Source: Paramecium pentaurelia | Lineage: Eukaryota > Ciliophora > Oligohymenophorea > Peniculida > Parameciidae | Assembly (NCBI GenBank): GCA_905183005.1 | Contig: CAJJDO010000163.1 | Location: 124,001 to 188,000 of the forward strand | Direction of reading: 5' to 3' | Length of the DNA: 64,000 nucleotides | Shown: one piece after another, positions 56,801 to 64,000 of the stretch | Layout: the number at the start of each line of letters is the position of its first letter | Numbering within the stretch: position 1 is the stretch's first letter | Made by a program: the position numbers and the translations under genes | The notes under the pieces: generated by a model | Told to the model about the DNA's origin: nothing | The model's database searches: none | The model's input: only the letters and a program-made list of their open reading frames with translations

Positions 56801-59800
56801 ATTTTTGATATTTCATATATATCATGTGATTTTACAAGATTTAATAGAATGTATGAATCCATGATCAATACCTAATATTGTAATTAAATTGGAATTTAAT
56901 CTTTAACAGTTAATTTCACTTTTTTAGTCTCAAGAAAATCATGTTTTCTATTTATACCAATAGATTTCTAGACTTTACTAAAACAAAAAGTATTAACTTT
57001 AAAAAGAGTAGATTTCATATTATAATCAAAACAATAATTAGAAATTACTTTAGCTACTAATAATACATTCAGAAATTTTGATTAAATAGAGATTAGTAAT
57101 TTAAGTTTTGTAATTGATGCAGATTAATTCTTTATATTCTAAAATGGTAATAATAAAATTGATTTAATACTTTCAAATTTTACTATAAATTAAAGTTTAA
57201 TATAAAATATTGATTCCTTATTCATTTCAGAAATATTTGGTAAAATTATTTTGAATAATGTTACTATATAAAATACTAAATTTATCAATTCCTCATTATT
57301 TAATTTTTAATCATATTAAGTATAGGGAATAATTTAAATAACAAATTTATAAATTTTAAATTGTACTTTTATAGAATCAGCATTATTTAAAATATCTAAA
57401 ATTTAATCTATAATATCTTTAACAAACTTTATTTTAGATTAATCACTTTTAAGAAATTCATCAATCTTTAGTTTTTTTATTAGTTATTCCTAATAATAAA
57501 GATATCTAAATGCATTTAATACAATAATAAAAAATAATAATTTCTCTCACTCATATTTAATAAATTGCACAAATTAAATAGAAGTAAGTATATCTGATTT
57601 TCAATTTTATTTAAACTTTTTAGAAGCATCTGTTATTTTATCAATTAGTAATAAAATTTCAATGATTTAGATAAATATATATTAAAATAAATACTCTTTT
57701 TCGTAATTCCTATCAATTACTTAAATATTGTTGAAAAATCAATTAATTTGTAGCATTTATAATTTTAAAGCAAATCAAAATCATTTTTAGGCTTCCAATA
57801 TAATTTTGATATTTTCAACATTTTCAACAAATTCACTTATTATACACTTTGAAGATTTTACAATAATAGAAAATTATAAATCTTCTAAATAAAATGAAAA
57901 CATATAACTATTTTGTGTGAATAGTTAAGAAATTCACATATCACATTTTTTAATTGTTGATAATCATGATTAAGTGATATTTTACTTATCAGAAAATACT
58001 TATATATCAATAACAAATATCACATATTAAAATTCCATCCTGGATTTTAAAATTCCTCTATCCTTTAATTGTTTAATAACCAATAAAACAAATAAATTAC
58101 TATATATTTTTGGGTTTACTAGTATATAAATTACCAATATACAAATATTTAATATTCTAAGTATTGATGAACCTATAATCTAAATTAATCCAAGTTAACA
58201 AAATTTATCATATGTTACTCGTTAGATTAAGATAATTAATGTTACATTTACTGAAAATATCCTCATTTAATCATCTTTAATTAATCTGATTTCTTTATTA
58301 ATTATAGAATCAGATAAAATGGCAAACATTTTACTTTAAAATATTTAATATGAAGAAAACTTTCTTCATTCTTATACTAGTACTGCAATAAGAGAAATAG
58401 CCAGTCTTTTGTACATCTCTTCATCCTTAAGTAAATTAAAAATTGTGAATTTTATTTGTAAAAATAATGCATTTACTAATTCTTCGAATCCCTTTATTGC
58501 AATAATGTCAGCTGATATAACGCTTTTCAATTATACTATAAATAATCACAATTATCTATCTTAATAATTATGGACTAAATATTATGAATTGTAATTCAAT
58601 CAAAGTCTAAATCAATAAAACTTAAATGAAATTATTTTCTAAATTTTATAGATTAAGAATATTGGAGGAGCAGGATAATTTTCAGTTTAAAGTATGTCTT
58701 GTATAAATTGTACATTTTCAAAAATTCTTTCAATGTAAAGCTCTATTTTTGATATCACAACCACTGAACGAGGCTAAATATAACTATTTAATATTATTAT
58801 AAATTAGATAGAAAATAATTTATTATCAATTGAAAAAGGTTCAGGATGCATTAGTATTTATTCATCAAATAGTGCATTGAATCTAAATGTAGTAAATGCA
58901 CTTTTTACAAATATTTTTAATAGAATTGCTCCTACTATATTCACTATTATTCCCTCTAAATCATCAAATATTATTTTATTAAAGAATATTTAAATTACAA
59001 ATTGTATTTCATTGCTCAATTAAATAATAAATGTTTAATTCTCATCATCTAAAGCTAAAGAGAATATAATAACCATAGAAAATATGAGAATCCTTTAAAA
59101 TTAAGAAATTTGGTTGAATTATTTCTTAAAAATTAGAGATTTATTAATCCAAGAAATAACAGATACTATAAATAATTAGAATTCTATGATATCTTTTCAA
59201 AATTGTATAATCTATATATATGATTTTGTTATAGAAGGAATTATTATCAATTCTATTTTTTAATTTACAAATTTACCTAAATTATAGCTTTATAATGTTA
59301 TTATTGATAATATTTAAATGTTATATTCATTCAAGTTAATTTAAGTAACATAAATATAATAGATTTAATCTATAATTTAAATAGAACATTTAATCATTAA
59401 AAATACTTAGCTTTATAAAAATGATGTAAGTTCTTATTAAGATTATGTATAAAGAATGTATAATATTAGAGGATGTAACATTATTTAACAATATACTGAA
59501 AGTAATTAGAAAGATTATTTTAATATAATTCTTAATTCTCTTCAAAAAAATACTTATTTAGATAGCTCTCTAATATATTTGTAAAGTATCTCTAATTAAA
59601 ATGGTTTTTATTTTAAAGATATTACTTTTGAACACAATTATTGTTAATAATGCAATAAGGGGTTGTTTTTTATTCAAATTTCTGATTTTAATTATATTAA
59701 ATTTTAGAATTTCAATTGTATCTATAATTCAATCAAACAATTTGGATGTTTACTTTTTTCATAATAAATTGATCTTATATCAAAAATCTAAATTATCAAT

Positions 59801-62474
59801 TCCAATTTCCTTTTTAATAATGGAAGTCAAGGTGTTGCTATAACTGCTCTAAGAACTAATTTATAAATTAAATCATGTAAAATAATCAACAATGTAGCAG
59901 AATCTTTTGGAGGAGGTTTATATATGTCAGTATAATCTTCTGGTTTTAATATTAAAAAATCTATTATAATTGGAAATACAGCTAGAATAGGAGGGGGTAT
60001 ATATTTGGAAGATGATTGCAATATCAATAATGATAATTTTATAGAATCCTAATTGTAATTCAATAATGCTGAAGAATATGCAAATAATATTAAAGAAATA
60101 CCAAATCATTTAGCTTTTGTTATCAATTACTTAGAGAACCCATCTAAATCTGTTCTATAAAATAATGAATAGATAAATAAATTGGATTTAAAAATATACA
60201 GAATGATTGAATAAGGAATTGAAATTTTTGCTAAAGATTTATTGATTCCAAGTAATTAGATATTAAAGACATTTCAGATTTTTGACATACATAATTCAAA
60301 TTACTAGCCTTTTATAAAAGATATACGCTTGTATTTTAAAAATACTAGAAATGAACATATGCATAATTTAGTAAATTCAACTTGTACAGTAAAAGATAAG
60401 ATAATAGCAAAAGATTAACAAGAATTATTAGATAGATCAGTTAATTAACTTTTATTTTTTGATAATGAAAAAAATTCCTTTGATTTTGGGTCGTTAACAT
60501 TTAGATTAGATCCATATTAATAAAATTATAGCCATCTAAAGATTGAAATAAGCTGCTATATAAAAGAATCAAAAAAAACATTGAAATATATACTAGATGC
60601 TAAGAGCTTAAAATGTTAATTAGGAGAATTTTATGTTGATAATGGATGCCAAATATGTTAATCAAATTAAGGGTATTATTCTGTTACATATAATTCAACA
60701 AAGTGTTCTATTTTTGATAAAGATAAATACTATAATATTACTTCAAATATGATTTAATTACTTCCAGGATTTTGGAGACCTAATAATTTTTCTGATTATG
60801 TAGAACCTTGTTTCAAGAATCCCTTATTTTGTAATGGTGGATGGTAGGTTTCCGATTAGACATGTAGTTTAGGACATATAGGAGCTTTATGTGAAGAATG
60901 TGATATTTATAATATTCGGGGATATGGAAATTATTTTAAAAACTATTGGGATTAGAATTGTTTAAAATGTTAATTTTAATGGAGTAACATATTGCCATTT
61001 TTAGTAGGCTGTCTTTGGTATAATATTTTTAATAATATAATAATAGGACTATTATATCTATTTCAATGTCCTTAAGAAGTATCTCTAGATCTAATTCATT
61101 ATATGCTTCACTAATAATTGCATAACGATTTAGCAAAATACTATTTAAATTAAATTAAGGTAAATAATATTTATATATTTTAGATTAAGAGAGCATATAA
61201 TTAAAAATGATGATTAATTATATATGGATATTTAGTGTTATTTTTACATTTAACATTAGATTTTCATTTTCTTTACTATTTATTGAATAAACTAGTGATA
61301 CCTCATATTTTATTGCAAAAGATTTCGATTGCTAAATATCTTCAATTGAACAAATTCCTATTGTTTATTTGAAAATATTCACAATGTTAATCTTTATGAT
61401 TATCCTCTTTATTTTCACAGTTGCAGGATCCATATTATATTCACTAATTATTAAATAAAAATATGATCTGAGTCTCCTTTCAAACACAGCTCTTTACTTA
61501 TATGTTTTCAATTATGCAGGATTAATCAAGATGTATATTATTATTTTTTAAAATTAAATAGGTTTTCATCATTGATTTCTAAACGAGTAGTCTCTAATAA
61601 CTATTACATTTAGGGTGATGTATCATTAAAATATGGGTCTCAAGATCATTGGTTGTGGATGTATTCTTTTATTATTCCTGGATTGTTTGTTATAGGTGGG
61701 TTGATTCCTATATTGATATTTATTTTATTGATGGTAAATAAAACTCGCCTTGAGAAAATTAAACTTAGAAAACACATTTGTTATTTGTTAAATGAATACA
61801 AATAATAAAGATATTATTGGGAACTCATAAAACTATTTATGAAATCAATCATAATATTTATAATGACAAATTTTGAAACAGATATTGTCTTAAAAGCATC
61901 ATTGTTAGGATTATGTTTATTAGTATATCAAATATTGGCAACCTTTCATTAACCATTTATTATTTAAAAATATAATACATTAGACCTATAAACAAGTCAA
62001 ATATGTTCAATTTCTATATTTTTAGCTATAACTAAATACATTTGTGAATAAAATAATTATGTGTCTCCCTCTACTATGCTCTAAATTTTTATAATAGGAT
62101 GTTTTATTAAACTTTGTTATCCGTTTATTTTTGGAATTGCAAGAAGTTATTTTAAAAAGTATTAATACTTCTTTTTAAATAAATTATATTTCCTTTTAAA
62201 TTAGAAAGTACCAAACTTCTTTTTTACAAAAATATTAATGAAAATGTTAGAAAAATAAAAATTAAGGGAATAGAAATTGAAAAATCATATTACTAAATTG
62301 AAGAATCATTTAATTTATTTCTCAAAAATATAATTAAGAAACTCAAAATAAATAATGACAGGTTTCTATTCGAGTTCATAAAGCTCAAGAATTCATAGTG
62401 TAAAATCAAGTAGAATAGGTATTGAAAAATTATATTTTGATCCTAATGAATAAGATGAATTTACTAAAAGATGA
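53843..62474 (+). CDS. Giant Cys-rich surface protein with multipass C-terminus
   Basis: Five introns (55417-55447, 56628-56653, 61018-61046, 61160-61183, 61533-61561; 31, 26, 29, 24 and 29 nt) are removed, leaving 2,830 residues in one frame. Residues 1-20 are a signal peptide. Residues about 400-950 are cysteine-rich with many CxxC pairs, like furin-type or variable surface-protein repeats (CLECDGPTNQDCLSC, CEICEIKNCIYC). Residues about 950-2150 are Asn/Ile/Ser/Leu-rich with short repeating strands that suggest a beta-helix of pectin-lyase or PMP type, including FGGGLYMS and ARIGGGIYLE. Near 2310-2335 an EGF-like CNGGW...LGHIGALCEECD precedes about nine membrane helices (2361-2723) and a basic cytoplasmic tail. 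The plan resembles large ciliate membrane proteins whose role is unknown. Adhesion, sensing or cell-surface coat are possible. Confidence 0.88.
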
Positions 62475-64000
62475 ATGAAAGATTCATTAAACTGTATGAA
62501 TATCATTACATAATTTGTTATATTATTTAGTAGGTTATTAAAGATTTGCTACTATTGAGCAAATTACATACTTTATCATAATTAAATTATATATTATTTA
62601 GAATAAAATTAAAAAATATCAATAATTAATTTTTCTCAATATATTTAAATAAATATTTATTTTTTTAAAATATATTAATGTTCCACTAATTCTGCTCTCA
62701 GAGATTAGTTTTCTCTCATTATTTTCTATCTTGAAAAAATTAAAGAGCAAAATAGTAAGCAATTAACAGATAGTTTTGCTTTAACTTATTTAATCTTACT
62801 TTTTATAATAATAATTAATCTATTTAATTTTACCTCTTAATTTACATCCAAAGTTGTTGGATTTTATGAAATAGTACTCTAGGCTCAACTTCTATAATAA
62901 TTACCTCCCATAAAGCTAGAAATTTTAAAATTATATGTTGAGTTAACTATCTTTTTCCTTATAAACATAGTATTTAATAATATTGCTTAAGAAAAATAAC
63001 ACTAAATAATCAGAATATTTAGTAGAACTTTATAGATAAAAAATTTAGGATAATTTTAATAATGAATACTATGTTTTCTATCCAATTAAATATTCTAAAT
63101 ATATCCTAATCATATTTAAAATTGTAATTATTCTTAAATAAAATGGACTTCTTTATATTAAATTATTTTTGAAGAGAATAACAAATCTATTTATAAATTT
63201 GATCTAAAAATAATTATGCACCTTTGCTGCTCTGAGAAATTGAATACTAATTTTTCAATTCTTTAAAGTATTTAATCATTTTAAATTAAGTATACTTAAG
63301 TTACTGAAAAAATTAATACTAAGATTGAGGTCTTGCCTCAATGAAATGAATAAATAATTTTATAAAAATAAGAAATTTTATAATACTCATTATTTTTATG
63401 TTACTATTTATTGTTTGCTTAACAAATCTACTTACACCCAGTTTTCATTCAATAAATCTCCTTATACATAGTTATTTTTTATTTCATTGAATTCAAATTT
63501 ATCTTCAAATTTTTCATATTGAGATTTTACGAATTAAGGTCTCTTAGTATTCCTCTAATACTTATCATAAGAAAAATTGTAATAATTTTAGTTTGAGTTA
63601 TTTTTCTATTCAAACACTTAAGGATTTGCAGTTTCCTATTTTTTATTGGTTGTTTCTAAATCTTTTGTTTTGGACTGAACAGTCTTATTATTCTCTGTTA
63701 GTTTTAATTTTATTTCTTCAAAACCATCCTCCGTCTGAATATTATTTTTTTTCTATTTTATTTCATCTTACTTTGACTCTATTTTCAATTATAACTTATC
63801 AAAACTAGGGATTTCTTTTTTTATTTATATTTAATCATGCTTTTATTCAGTTTAAGATTGCTTCAAATGGGACAATTAGATTTAATCAGTTTAAGATTAC
63901 TCAATATCTGCTTTTTAGATTTATTCAATTTAGGATTACTAAACTGATTACTTTAAGATTTCATTTTGAGTGTTTTTATTCGTGCTATTAGGTTCATTTC
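62475..64000. other. No gene seen; T-rich right end
   Basis: From 62475 to about 63380 the DNA is AT-rich without coding-like frames; a short imperfectly placed hairpin (63324-63342) is the only structure. From about 63380 to 64000 the plus strand is strongly rich in T and poor in A. One frame is open from 63491 to the window edge, but without an ATG and with skewed composition, so I do not call it a gene. Near the end, phrases like CAGTTTAAGATTGCT recur imperfectly (about 63848, 63898, 63928). No telomeric G4T2/G3T3 repeat is present. Confidence 0.5.

Noticed and set aside
63324..63342. Intrinsic-type terminator hairpin
   Set aside because: The stem is only seven pairs, no gene precedes it closely, and such terminators are bacterial.
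63491..64000. Open frame to the window edge as a coding gene
   Set aside because: No ATG start is visible (the inner candidate begins with TTG), composition is skewed by T-richness, and with TGA as the only stop such lengths arise easily by chance.

Overview
The window is ciliate macronuclear DNA, almost certainly from Paramecium. Long reading frames stay open only if TAA and TAG are read as glutamine and TGA is the sole stop. Genes are cut by tiny introns, mostly 22-34 nt, GT...AG and usually TAG at the 3' end. The DNA is very AT-rich, genes lie a few hundred bases apart or less, and one gene encodes a trichocyst matrix protein. All coding calls below were made by hand-splicing with this code. 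For nearly every gene the spliced length is an exact multiple of three.

Layout. 0-9.2 kb: 3' end of an unknown gene, a trichocyst matrix protein, a copine (minus), a Cet1-type mRNA 5'-triphosphatase, an eroded membrane-protein relic, a CK1-like kinase, and SURF1 with one apparent extra base. 9.2-22.7 kb: two paralogous two-pass membrane proteins on opposite strands (9.2-11.7 plus; 18.4-20.5 minus) around a FYVE-like zinc protein, an unknown protein and XRN1-type exonuclease, then a disordered unknown protein. 23.2-30.7 kb: a CEP164-like WW/coiled-coil protein, a gene relic, then three minus-strand genes (C2H2 finger protein, Rab GTPase, tandem cytochrome b5). 31-35.8 kb: a damaged voltage-sensor-like gene, a CUE-like protein and a Cache-like sensor. 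36-45.4 kb: eIF5, tRNA-Phe, a small unknown gene, a beta-carbonic anhydrase and a Gln-rich MORN protein. Two single-N joins here each sit between about 1 kb of identical sequence, which looks like unmerged contig overlap, not biology. 45.4-53.4 kb: an interrupted unknown gene, an RPL7 pseudogene, an OSBP lipid-transfer protein, an FCP1/SCP-type phosphatase, a second MORN protein with a likely acylated N-terminus and a small secreted-type protein. 53.8-62.5 kb: one 2,830-residue Cys-rich surface protein with a C-terminal multipass region. 62.5-64 kb: no gene, ending in a strongly T-rich stretch.

The genes form no operon or pathway. They are a housekeeping mix (capping, 5'-3' decay, translation initiation, COX assembly, vesicle traffic, sterol transport) with ciliate-specific secretory, ciliary and surface proteins. 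At least six damaged genes are interspersed, as expected after the ancient genome duplications known in Paramecium. I found no transposon, CRISPR-like array or clearly new system. The best leads are the giant surface protein, the membrane-protein paralogue pair, and the coding-like frames broken by single TGA codons.
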